Notes under the pieces: generated by a model
What the model was told of the DNA's origin: nothing
Databases searched by the model: none
Seen by the model: the letters and a program-made list of their open reading frames with translations, nothing else
Translations under genes and position numbers: made by a program
Shown: piece after piece, positions 1-6,492 of the stretch
How the letters are laid out: each line of letters starts with the position of its first letter
Position numbering within the stretch: the stretch's first letter is position 1
From: Deltaproteobacteria bacterium
Lineage (GTDB): Bacteria > Desulfobacterota > Desulfobulbia > Desulfobulbales > Desulfocapsaceae
Assembly: GCA_021779275.1 (NCBI GenBank)
Contig: JAJYAX010000089.1
Span: forward strand, 1 to 6,492
Reading direction: 5' to 3'
Length of the DNA: 6,492 nucleotides

Positions 1-1
1 C

Positions 2-1153
2 GCCCACCTCAGTCTCGGCGAAATAGAGCTGGCCCAGAGGTCGGTTGAGGACGCCCTGCAAAAGGCGCCGCGCAACACCAGATACCATACGCTCCTGTCC
101 CAACTCTTCCTGATGCAGGGCAACAGCGATTCGGCAAAAAAAGAAGGGGGGATCGCCCTACAGCTGGATCCCCATAACTTCCGGGCCGCAATCATCCTCT
201 CCCAGGCCATGCTTCAGGCGAAAGAATTCGACAAGGCTTCTGATTTACTGGAAAAGATGAGCGTACAGGTCCCGGACAACCTGGAAATAAAAGGCAACCT
301 CGGCCTTGCCTATCTCGGTTTAAAGAAAAATGAGAAGGCCGCCGAGGTCTTCACCAGGCTCCTTGAACTCTCCCCTGGAAACTCGCAGGCCCTGGCCATA
401 CTTGCCTCCCTTACCACCAAGGGTGATCTCAAACAGGCCACCGATCTTGTCAAAAAGCAGATTGCCAAGGCGCCTGAGAGCGGAGGCGATTACCTGCTCC
501 TGGGCGACCTCTATGTAAAGCAGAAGATGCTTGACGACGCCCTCGCCGCCTTCAGCAAGGCCAAAGAACTTCTTCCGGATAATCCGCAGCCCTATATGAA
601 TATCGCAGCCATCCTGCGGCAAATGGGGAAGGTGGATCAGGCAATTGCGGAATACAGGGAACTTATTACATCGCAGCCCAATTCCGGCAATGCCCATATG
701 GGATTCGCCACCCTCCTGGAGGCCCAGGGAAACCTTACCGAGGCCAGGAAGGAGTACAGAGAAACCCTACGGATAAAGCCGGATTTTGCCCCGGCTGCAA
801 ATAATCTGGCCTGGCTTCTCGCCCAGGAGGAAAATCCGGATCTCGGTGAGGCCCTGCGTCTTGCCATGATCGCCAAACAGCAATTCCCGGCCGAGCCCCA
901 TATTGCCGACACCCTCGGCTGGATTCATTACAAACGGCAATCCTATTCCCTGGCCGAATCACAGTTTACCCAGGCACTGACATCGAGCCCGGACGATCCG
1001 GCCATCAATTACCATCTCGCCCTGGCCCTGCATGGCGAGAATGCAAAGGCCAAGGCCATTGCCAGTCTGAAAAAGGCGCTGGCGTTTTCCGGAGATTTCA
1101 AAGAACGGCAGACCGCCGAAAATCTGCTCAAACAATGGGAGAAAGAAGAATGA
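2..1153 (+). CDS. TPR-repeat protein, 3' part (5' end outside window)
   Basis: The reading frame is open from the first complete codon at position 2 to a TGA at 1151-1153, giving 383 residues, so the ATG at 113 is internal and the true start lies to the left. The sequence is a nearly uninterrupted array of 33-36-residue tetratricopeptide units: one partial and about ten complete. They show the usual small/hydrophobic spacing and end in helix-breaking Pro-Asp/Asn turns (for example LPDN, SPGN, SPDD). The last two units contain ANNLAWLLAQ and ADTLGWIHYK, which resemble the C-terminal repeats of large TPR proteins of deltaproteobacteria, including the PrsT-like proteins of exopolysaccharide/PEP-CTERM loci. 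That specific assignment cannot be made without the N-terminus, where a lipoprotein signal would be expected. TPRs are protein-binding scaffolds; no catalytic domain is visible. The stop codon overlaps the elbB start, so the two genes form an operon. Confidence 0.9.
   Translation, partial: AHLSLGEIELAQRSVEDALQKAPRNTRYHTLLSQLFLMQGNSDSAKKEGGIALQLDPHNFRAAIILSQAMLQAKEFDKASDLLEKMSVQVPDNLEIKGNLGLAYLGLKKNEKAAEVFTRLLELSPGNSQALAILASLTTKGDLKQATDLVKKQIAKAPESGGDYLLLGDLYVKQKMLDDALAAFSKAKELLPDNPQPYMNIAAILRQMGKVDQAIAEYRELITSQPNSGNAHMGFATLLEAQGNLTEARKEYRETLRIKPDFAPAANNLAWLLAQEENPDLGEALRLAMIAKQQFPAEPHIADTLGWIHYKRQSYSLAESQFTQALTSSPDDPAINYHLALALHGENAKAKAIASLKKALAFSGDFKERQTAENLLKQWEKEE
1137..1141 (+). promoter_or_regulatory. 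Ribosome binding site of elbB
   Basis: GGGAG lies 8 bases before the ATG at 1150 and inside the end of the TPR gene. It supports 1150 rather than the in-frame ATG at 1135, which would add five residues (MGERR) absent from typical ElbB proteins and would place this site inside the coding region. Confidence 0.6.
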
Positions 1154-1806
1154 AAAGACCTTCTGTTGCAGTCCTGCTTTCCGGATGCGGCTATCTTGAT
1201 GGATCCGAGATTCATGAGGCGACCCTGACCTTGTGGGCCATCCATAAACATGGCGCCGACTTCCAGTGTTATGCCCCCGATATCGACCAGCACCACGTGG
1301 TGAATCATCTGAACGGCCATGAAATGAGTGAACGGCGCAATGTCCTGATCGAATCGGCCCGTATCGCCCGGGGCAAGATCCAAGACCTTGCAGGCTTTCA
1401 GGCCGCCGCCCATGACGCCCTGGTCCTTCCGGGAGGTTTCGGAGCGGCTAAGAACCTGTCTTCCTTTGCCTTTGACGGGGCGGACTGTACAGTCAATACC
1501 GATGTGGCCAAAGCTATTCTCTCCATGGCAAACCTGAAAAAACCCATCGGCGCCCTCTGTATCGCTCCCGCCGCTCTCGCCCGCATCCTGCCGGGGATAA
1601 ATGTGACCATCGGGCAGGACAGGGGGACGGCGGAACATCTTGAAAAAATGGGGGCGCATCACACCGCCGCCACCCACGGCGAGATTGTCATCGACCGGGA
1701 GCACAGGGTCGTCAGCGCACCTTGTTACATGCTGGATGCGCGGGTGGACCAGATAGGAGAGGGTGCGGATAAGTTGATCGGCGCTCTTCTGGAGATGGTA
1801 GGGTAG
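1150..1806 (+). CDS. elbB: ElbB, DJ-1/PfpI-superfamily glyoxalase-like protein
   Basis: The 218-residue product matches the length of E. coli ElbB (217) and is recognisably similar throughout. The signature stretches are LSGCGYLDGSEIHEA near residues 10-24, NVLIESARIARG (64-75), LPGGFGAAKNLS (93-104) and GALCIAPA (134-141). Cys137 sits at the nucleophile-elbow position typical of the DJ-1/PfpI fold. ElbB was named for a link to isoprenoid biosynthesis, and glyoxalase activity on small aldehydes has been reported for the E. coli protein; the physiological substrate remains unclear. The protein should be cytoplasmic, as no signal peptide is seen. The start at 1150 is chosen because it has a Shine-Dalgarno sequence and aligns with the family N-terminus. 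It overlaps the upstream TPR stop as ATGA, which indicates translational coupling. Confidence 0.93.
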   Translation: MKRPSVAVLLSGCGYLDGSEIHEATLTLWAIHKHGADFQCYAPDIDQHHVVNHLNGHEMSERRNVLIESARIARGKIQDLAGFQAAAHDALVLPGGFGAAKNLSSFAFDGADCTVNTDVAKAILSMANLKKPIGALCIAPAALARILPGINVTIGQDRGTAEHLEKMGAHHTAATHGEIVIDREHRVVSAPCYMLDARVDQIGEGADKLIGALLEMVG

Positions 1807-1810
1807 AGGA

Positions 1811-1829
1811 GCCGGGAGCCAGCTTTTTT
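1811..1829 (+). terminator. Possible weak intrinsic terminator after elbB
   Basis: Five bases after the elbB stop, GCCGG-GAG-CCAGC can fold into a short stem with one C-A mismatch and a three-base loop. It is followed directly by six T residues (1824-1829) that run into the mnmE stop codon. The orientation suits elbB transcription only; read on the other strand there is no T tract after the stem. The stem is short and imperfect, so this is tentative. Confidence 0.35.
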
Positions 1830-3216
1830 ATTTTCCAATGCAGAATCTGGAAAAGACAGCATCCAGGACATCTTCGGTGGTGGTTTCGCCGACAATCTCG
1901 TTTAATTGATCAAGACATCCCTGCAGATCAACCGCCAGGAGATCATTGGTCAGACCGTTATGCAGGCCATCCTCTACGAGTCTGCAGGCCCGCACCGCAC
2001 GGACCAATGCATCCTTATGCCGGATATTAGGGGCGCAGGCGTCTTCCTGCCATTGCTCTTTCCCTGTGGTCACCATCCTGAAAATTGCCTTCCGCAGTTC
2101 AGTGACGCCGATCTGTTTTTTGGCCGACACCTTGACCACGACCTTATCCTTAAACATCTCCACCTCGCCGCAATCATCATCGCGTATGTCTATCTTATTG
2201 ATGACGATAATCAACGGCTTATGGATAATCGTTTGCAGAAGGTCAAGATCGGCTCCGGTGATCTTCTGCGAGCCGTCAACCATAAAAAGGATGAGATCGG
2301 CCAGGTTTATCAGTGTTCTCGCCCGCTCGATACCGAGAGCCTCCACTTCGTCGGCGTGTTCACGAATCCCGGCCGTATCGACAAGGCGGACGGGAATGCC
2401 CTCAATATCAACAACCTCCTCTATGGTATCCCGCGTCGTCCCGGGGATCGCCGTCACCAGCGCCCGTTCCTCCCGGAGCAGGGTGTTGAGAAGGCTGGAC
2501 TTCCCGACATTGGGCAGACCGACGATAACCACGGAAATGCCCTCTCGAAAAATCCTGCCGTCATCCGCACTCCGCAGCAAGTCCCGCAACGGTCGTTCAA
2601 CATTTTTGCGGATCTGGTCCAAAACCTGTTCCCGGTTTACTATCTCCACATCTTCGTCGGGAAAATCAAGGGCGACCTCGACTGCGGCCCGTATCTGGAC
2701 AAGTTCATTCCTAATGGAATCAATACGGGAGAAGAGTGCCCCTGCCAGTTGCTCCTGGGCAAGATCAACCCCTTTCCTGGTCTTGGCCGACAGGATATCG
2801 ATAACCGCCTCGGCTTTAGTCAGGTCGATGCGGCCATTGAGAAATGCCCGCTTGGTGAATTCTCCGGGATGAGCCAGGGTAATCCCCAGGGAGAGAATCA
2901 GCTCAAGGATGTTCTGGAGGACGAGGAAACTGCCATGACAGTGGATTTCCGCTACATCCTCCCTGGTATAGGTCCTGGGAGAACGCATGTAGACGGCCAG
3001 CACCTCATCGATGATCCTGCCGTCAGCCGGACGGACGATCCGGCCATAATAGAGGTGATGACTCACAAAGGGACACGATGCGCCATGCGGCCTGAAGATT
3101 GTCCGCAGCAGAGGCAGGCATTGCGGGCCGCTTATACGGATGATGCCGATTCCGCCCGCGCCGGGAGGGGTGGATATTGCAGCAATAGTTGGTGTATCCG
3201 CTGCTGGTCTGGACAT
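1828..3216 (-). CDS. mnmE: tRNA modification GTPase MnmE
   Basis: MnmE (TrmE) works with MnmG to install the (carboxymethyl)aminomethyl group at C5 of wobble uridine 34 in certain tRNAs, using a methylene-tetrahydrofolate carbon and K+-stimulated GTP hydrolysis. At 462 residues it is full length. The order is an N-terminal folate-binding domain (about 1-125, with PPGAGGIGIIRISG at 17-30 and HPGEFTKRAFLNGR at 116-129), a helical segment, and an inserted G domain of about 223-383. G1 is GLPNVGKS (233-240), including the K+-ligand-type Asn236. G2 is GTTRD (259-263), G3 is DTAG (280-283), G4 is NKID (340-343) and G5 is SAK (364-366). The C-terminal FCIGK carries the conserved Cys459. The start aligns with family N-termini. 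No good Shine-Dalgarno sequence is visible, and the ATG lies 9 bases after the jag stop, so coupling to jag translation is likely. mnmG does not follow; the next gene is convergent. Confidence 0.98.
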   Translation of the reverse strand: MSRPAADTPTIAAISTPPGAGGIGIIRISGPQCLPLLRTIFRPHGASCPFVSHHLYYGRIVRPADGRIIDEVLAVYMRSPRTYTREDVAEIHCHGSFLVLQNILELILSLGITLAHPGEFTKRAFLNGRIDLTKAEAVIDILSAKTRKGVDLAQEQLAGALFSRIDSIRNELVQIRAAVEVALDFPDEDVEIVNREQVLDQIRKNVERPLRDLLRSADDGRIFREGISVVIVGLPNVGKSSLLNTLLREERALVTAIPGTTRDTIEEVVDIEGIPVRLVDTAGIREHADEVEALGIERARTLINLADLILFMVDGSQKITGADLDLLQTIIHKPLIIVINKIDIRDDDCGEVEMFKDKVVVKVSAKKQIGVTELRKAIFRMVTTGKEQWQEDACAPNIRHKDALVRAVRACRLVEDGLHNGLTNDLLAVDLQGCLDQLNEIVGETTTEDVLDAVFSRFCIGK

Positions 3217-3225
3217 GGGATGATT

Positions 3226-4161
3226 CTATTTTTCCGTATCCGGTTTGCTGTTTTTCCCTTTCCCCCGGGGGCTGTGGTGTTTTCGAGGACCGGGTTTTTT
3301 CCCCTTACCGGGTTTATAGATCAAGATTTTCTTAAAGAGCCCCTCGCCTACGCTGCGGCTTCTGATCTCTTTATCCTCCTGCAGCGTCATATGAACGACC
3401 CTCCTCTCGGAAGGGTTCAGGGCCGCCATGACCTGGGTCTTGCCATCCTCTTTCACCATCTTTGCAAGCTCAAGGGCCTTCTCAGCCAATTCAACCTGCC
3501 GCCGTTCCCTGAAGTCTCCGATATCCAGAGACAACCTGAGGCGGTCAGGAATCTTGCGGGCGATAATTTTTCTCAGGATATACTGGAGACTGTCCAGGGT
3601 CTTTCCATCCTGCCCGGTGAGGACCTCTTCAAACCCGCCTTGGATATAACAATGAACGGATATACCGGAGGATTCAATCTGAACCGTTGCAGGATATCCC
3701 ATCAGTTCCAATAAGCGGCTCAACTCAGTCTGGACGATATCCAGATTCTCCTGGCTGATCTGCACGTTTTCGGTGACGAGTACGTCGTCACAGGCAATCT
3801 CTCCGGCATCGTCATCCCTGTCCCCGCCGACATCAAGGGACGCCTCCTCCGACACACCTGCATACGCTTTCGCCTCCGGCTCAGAAGGAGCCTGGACCTG
3901 TGCGGGAGATTTCTTCGGAGACGGCGGAGGCGCAACAATCTCCTCTTCCTCAGCCGGTAGTGTCGCCGCAACCGGAGCCGCAACCGTCCTTACCATGGCC
4001 CTGATATGCGCCTTTTTCCGGATCAGGCCAAAAATCCCGGTGGAGCCGGTCTCAACCACCTCGATATCCAATTTTTCCTGGGCAACACCCAACTCGTCAC
4101 AGGCCTTTTTTATGGCATCGGTTACTTCTTTCCCATAGAAATCTTTTTTCTTTAAAGACAT
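3226..4161 (-). CDS. jag: Jag (KhpB-like) RNA-binding protein
   Basis: Jag/KhpB proteins bind RNA and are usually encoded beside the YidC insertase. From the chosen start the product has 311 residues. The Jag_N domain spans about 1-55, with FYGKEVTDAI at 8-17 and GSTGIFGLIRKKA at 39-51. A low-complexity linker rich in Pro, Ala, Glu and Asp follows at about 60-130. A type II KH-like domain spans about 140-215, with a GxxG-type loop GQDGKTL at 183-189. The R3H domain comes next, with its Arg253-x3-His257 motif in SERRVVH. The protein ends in a Lys/Arg/Gly-rich basic tail from about 284. An ATG seven codons upstream (4182) is in frame, but the one at 4161 has a clear AAGGA site and starts directly before Jag_N. 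The linker and tail make it longer than Bacillus Jag (about 200 residues). Confidence 0.93.
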   Translation of the reverse strand: MSLKKKDFYGKEVTDAIKKACDELGVAQEKLDIEVVETGSTGIFGLIRKKAHIRAMVRTVAAPVAATLPAEEEEIVAPPPSPKKSPAQVQAPSEPEAKAYAGVSEEASLDVGGDRDDDAGEIACDDVLVTENVQISQENLDIVQTELSRLLELMGYPATVQIESSGISVHCYIQGGFEEVLTGQDGKTLDSLQYILRKIIARKIPDRLRLSLDIGDFRERRQVELAEKALELAKMVKEDGKTQVMAALNPSERRVVHMTLQEDKEIRSRSVGEGLFKKILIYKPGKGKKPGPRKHHSPRGKGKNSKPDTEK

Positions 4162-4167
4162 CGGTTT

Positions 4168-4172
4168 TCCTT
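4168..4172 (-). promoter_or_regulatory. Ribosome binding site of jag
   Basis: On the minus strand AAGGA lies 6 bases before the ATG at 4161, an ideal spacing. The alternative ATG at 4182 has an AGGG immediately adjacent to it with no usable spacer. The site therefore decides the start in favour of 4161. Confidence 0.6.
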
Positions 4173-4228
4173 GATATTTCATCCCTGAACAGCGATGAGC
4201 ATAGTGCTGATAGATGGAGACATAGGCC

Positions 4229-5890
4229 TCAAACCTGTTTTATCGCCTGATTGTTGATGATCTTCTGCTGCAGGATCGATAAGAGGTTATTGACAAACCA
4301 GTAGAGGACAAGACCCGAGGCGAAATTAATAAACATGAAGGTAAAGACCACCGGCAGAAACATCATGATCTTGGCCTGGGTCGGATCCGCCGTTGTCGGT
4401 GTCATTTTCTGTTGCAAAAACATTGATGCCCCCATAAGAAGCGTCAAGACAGGTATCCCCCCGAGGTACGGGATATGCAAGCCGACCCACAATCTATCGG
4501 GGGCGGAGAGATCGGTGATCCAGAGCATGAAGGGAGCATGGCGAAGTTCGATGCATTGCAGAAGCACCTTATAGAGCGCAAAGAACACCGGAATCTGCAG
4601 GACCATCGGCAGACAGCCTCCAAGGGGGTTCACCTTGTAGGTCTTATACATGTTCATGACTTCCTTGTTCATCTGGGCCGGATCATCTTTATACTTCTCT
4701 TTGATCTTGGCCATCTTGGGCTGCAATTTCTGCATATTCTTCATGGACTTCATGCCTTTCTGGGTAATCGGCCAGAAGGCGGCCTTGAAGAGGACCGTCA
4801 CCAGAATGATGGCAATACCATAATTATGCACAAAGCCATAAAAGAAGTTCAGGAGCCAGAGGGTCGGCTTGGCAATCACATCAAACCAGCCGAAATTCAG
4901 TGACTTATCGAGATTAGCTCCGATCTCTTTGAGATCAGTCAACTTCTTTGGTCCATAATACAGACGGTATTTATATACCAGCTCCCCTCCCGCAGGCAGA
5001 GAGTCCAGTTTTCCAGCCACCGACATCTCAACAACTGTCCCGGTCTCCTGCATCGTCACGGCCCCCCCGTCCTTCTGTTCCGGGAGGATGCCGGCCATAA
5101 AATAGGTCCCTTCATAGGCCGCCCAGTCGATTGTTCCCTGTACGGTCTTGGCCGTCTCGGTAATCTCTTTGCTCTTATATTCCTGTAACTCGCCATTGAC
5201 AAAGGCCGCAGGCCCGATAAAAAGGTAACTGCTCTTCGTTGCATGATCCTCGAACGGCATATTGACCTGATAGAGCCGGGGCGCTCCCTGCAGAGCTTGG
5301 GCCGTGGTGTTTTTGACCTTGACCTCCAGATCAATCAGGTATTTGTCGCGATCAAAAATAAATTTCCGCTCAACCTCGATTCCTGAGTCGGAGACAGCGT
5401 GCATGACCAGCTGCCCCTTGCTCTCACCATCCTTGAACGTCACATCCGGTGTTTCACTCTTGAAGAGCAGTCCCCTTTCAAGGGCGGTTCCCCAGGTGAA
5501 ATCCAGGGGAAAACCCTCTTTTGCCGCCGTCATGATCAGCTGTTTTCCCGGAGAGTCCGGCAAATCCGTTTCTTTGTATTTTTTCAGGATGAAATTCTGA
5601 AGAGTCCCTCCCTGCTCGGATATAACGGCGGTATAGAGATCGGTGTCTATGGTGATCTTTTTGGCATGAGGGTCGAGAGCCTTCGGCTGGCTGAGGCTCG
5701 CAGCCCTTTGGGCCGCATCCTGGCCCCGCGCCGCCTTCTCATCAACCTTGGCCCCGGTCTGCTCGACCGCTGTCCCCTGTTTTGTATCGGCAGGCGGTGT
5801 CTTAGCGCCGAATCCGGCAAAGAAATACTGATAGACGATCAGGATAACAAAGGAGATAACGATTGCCAGAAAAGCTCTATAATTGTCCAT
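4229..5890 (-). CDS. yidC: Membrane protein insertase YidC (Gram-negative type)
   Basis: YidC inserts and folds inner-membrane proteins, alone or with SecYEG. The 553-residue product has the Gram-negative layout. An N-terminal membrane anchor (about 6-25, after MDNYRA) is followed by a Lys/Ala/Gln-rich stretch and a large periplasmic beta domain to about 340. The conserved five-helix insertase core spans about 347-545. Core signatures include LQPKMAKIKEKYKDDP (389-404) in the cytoplasmic coiled-coil hairpin, KVNPLGGCLPM (419-429), QKMTPTTADPTQ (494-505) and SGLVLYWFVNNL (525-536). At the position of the groove arginine of E. coli YidC (Arg366) this protein has Lys369 (VLFKAAFWPIT). The C-terminus is short (NNQAIKQV) and lacks a long basic tail. 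The 77 bases between yidD and yidC contain no clear promoter or terminator; a modest GGA precedes the ATG. Confidence 0.98.
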   Translation of the reverse strand: MDNYRAFLAIVISFVILIVYQYFFAGFGAKTPPADTKQGTAVEQTGAKVDEKAARGQDAAQRAASLSQPKALDPHAKKITIDTDLYTAVISEQGGTLQNFILKKYKETDLPDSPGKQLIMTAAKEGFPLDFTWGTALERGLLFKSETPDVTFKDGESKGQLVMHAVSDSGIEVERKFIFDRDKYLIDLEVKVKNTTAQALQGAPRLYQVNMPFEDHATKSSYLFIGPAAFVNGELQEYKSKEITETAKTVQGTIDWAAYEGTYFMAGILPEQKDGGAVTMQETGTVVEMSVAGKLDSLPAGGELVYKYRLYYGPKKLTDLKEIGANLDKSLNFGWFDVIAKPTLWLLNFFYGFVHNYGIAIILVTVLFKAAFWPITQKGMKSMKNMQKLQPKMAKIKEKYKDDPAQMNKEVMNMYKTYKVNPLGGCLPMVLQIPVFFALYKVLLQCIELRHAPFMLWITDLSAPDRLWVGLHIPYLGGIPVLTLLMGASMFLQQKMTPTTADPTQAKIMMFLPVVFTFMFINFASGLVLYWFVNNLLSILQQKIINNQAIKQV

Positions 5891-5967
5891 GCAAGTTTCC
5901 GTGATATGAAGACTCTTGAGTAGTATTCCTTGTCTGAAAAGCCGGAGACTTTCCAGGAAAAGACGGG

Positions 5968-6207
5968 TTATTGTACTGGGTCATACCCCCCCCTGCAAAA
6001 CGGATGGCAACGCAAGATGCGGCGGACGGCAAGAAAGGCCCCCCGCCAGAAACCATAGCGTTCTATCGCCTGAAGGGCATAATTTGAACAGGTAGGAATA
6101 AAGCGGCAACTGGGAGGAAGCAGAGGAGAGAGAATATATTGATACCCCCTGATCAGACCGAGAAGAAGCCTCTTGGGTAATTGGCTGATATTCATCTCAG
6201 GTTCCAT
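5968..6207 (-). CDS. yidD: YidD, membrane protein insertion efficiency factor
   Basis: YidD is a small amphipathic, inner-membrane-associated protein that helps YidC-dependent insertion; its gene nearly always lies between rnpA and yidC, as here. The 79-residue product carries the family hallmarks: [30 protein letters not shown] and [13 protein letters not shown], including the conserved cysteines and the Gly-Gly-Tyr-Asp-Pro ending. The start is uncertain. The ATG at 6207 overlaps the end of rnpA by 11 bases and has a weak GAG upstream. A second ATG at 6195, four codons in, lies one base after the rnpA stop with a weak GGA and would give 75 residues. Either arrangement implies coupling to rnpA translation. 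Confidence 0.95.
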   Translation of the reverse strand: MEPEMNISQLPKRLLLGLIRGYQYILSPLLPPSCRFIPTCSNYALQAIERYGFWRGAFLAVRRILRCHPFCRGGYDPVQ

Positions 6208-6492
6208 GCGATCTCGCTGTTATCAAGGGAAGGAGCGCCACGGCCTGACTGACGGCAGACGGAGAACCCGGAGAAAAACCGGGCCGTACAGTGAAAACAA
6301 TATCAGCGCCAGAGGGATACCATTCTCTGTTGAGACGGAAAGATTCCCTTACGATCCGTTTAATACGGTTCCTCTTCACAGCACCTTTGATTTTTCCATT
6401 GATGCTTATTCCCAGCCGGTTCCAACCGAGATCGTTACTGTGATAAACGAGGGAAAACCCATCCCCATGCGCACGCTTTCCCTGTCTATAAA
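6197..6492 (-). CDS. rnpA: Ribonuclease P protein component RnpA, 5' end missing
   Basis: RnpA is the protein subunit of RNase P, which removes the 5' leader of precursor tRNAs together with the catalytic RNA. The minus-strand frame stays open from the stop at 6199-6197 to the window edge, giving 97 complete residues of a family usually about 110-125 long, so only the first 15-25 residues are missing. Visible motifs are an N-terminal [16 protein letters not shown] stretch, [22 protein letters not shown] bridging the central cleft and the RNR signature (given here in part: RLGIS, then KRNRIKR), and [10 protein letters not shown]. The GTG at 6379 is the valine directly before KRNRIKR and is not a start. 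rpmH would be expected just beyond the edge. Confidence 0.95.
   Translation of the reverse strand, partial: YRQGKRAHGDGFSLVYHSNDLGWNRLGISINGKIKGAVKRNRIKRIVRESFRLNREWYPSGADIVFTVRPGFSPGSPSAVSQAVALLPLITARSHGT

Noticed and set aside
113..1153. TPR gene starting at the ATG at 113
   Set aside because: The 37 codons before it are in frame and continue the repeat pattern (a partial TPR helix, then another unit), so the gene extends beyond the left edge.
1906..3714. A 602-codon open frame on the plus strand, antisense to mnmE and jag
   Set aside because: It is in exact codon register opposite mnmE and jag, which share one frame because the gap between them is 9 bases. Stops in this register arise only opposite sense codons TTA, CTA and TCA, which these genes avoid through codon bias. 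The predicted protein has no recognisable domain and both sense genes are certain.
3720..3983. Arginine/leucine-rich minus-strand frame within jag
   Set aside because: It is an out-of-frame reading of the repetitive Pro/Ala/Glu linker of jag; the biased composition comes from that low-complexity stretch.
4162..4228. A terminator or promoter between yidC and jag
   Set aside because: Only a very weak inverted repeat around AGCACTATGCT is visible, with no T tract and no convincing -10/-35 pair.
5912..5960. Short palindromes (ACTCTTGAGT and TTTCCAGGAAA) between yidD and yidC
   Set aside because: Their loops are too short for a stable hairpin, there is no T tract, and palindromes of this size are expected by chance, so I do not call an operator or terminator.
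6197..6379. A 60-residue rnpA beginning at the GTG at 6379
   Set aside because: The frame continues without a stop to the window edge and encodes further conserved RnpA sequence (RLGIS and the HGDGFS stretch), so the GTG is an internal valine of a gene cut by the window.

Overview
The window looks like ordinary chromosomal housekeeping sequence from a Gram-negative bacterium. My best guess is a sulfate- or sulfur-metabolising deltaproteobacterium (Desulfobacterota, perhaps Desulfobulbales). This rests on three things: a YidC with a large periplasmic domain, the order rnpA-yidD-yidC-jag-mnmE together with a proteobacterial-type ElbB, and moderately GC-rich coding sequence. The lineage is an inference from family resemblance; no marker such as 16S rRNA is present.

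Left arm, plus strand (about 1-1806): the 3' part of a gene for a tetratricopeptide-repeat (TPR) protein runs in from outside the window. It overlaps by four bases (ATGA) with elbB, a DJ-1/PfpI-superfamily protein. The two are almost certainly co-transcribed and translationally coupled. A short imperfect hairpin with a T tract lies just after elbB.

Right arm, minus strand (about 1828-6492, read from right to left): rnpA (5' end cut off by the window edge), yidD, yidC, jag and mnmE. This is the widely conserved cluster that usually begins with rpmH, which would be expected just beyond the right edge. rnpA and yidD overlap or abut, yidC follows after 77 bases, jag after 67 bases and mnmE only 9 bases after jag. 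The cluster combines tRNA 5' processing (RnpA), membrane-protein insertion (YidD, YidC), an RNA-binding partner of the insertase (Jag) and tRNA wobble-uridine modification (MnmE). It converges on elbB with a 21-base gap.

Nearly every base is coding. There is no RNA gene, mobile element, CRISPR array or long intergenic region. I found no undescribed system. The points worth a second look are modest: the TPR/elbB coupling, a lysine in place of the hydrophilic-groove arginine of YidC, and a long low-complexity linker plus basic tail in Jag.
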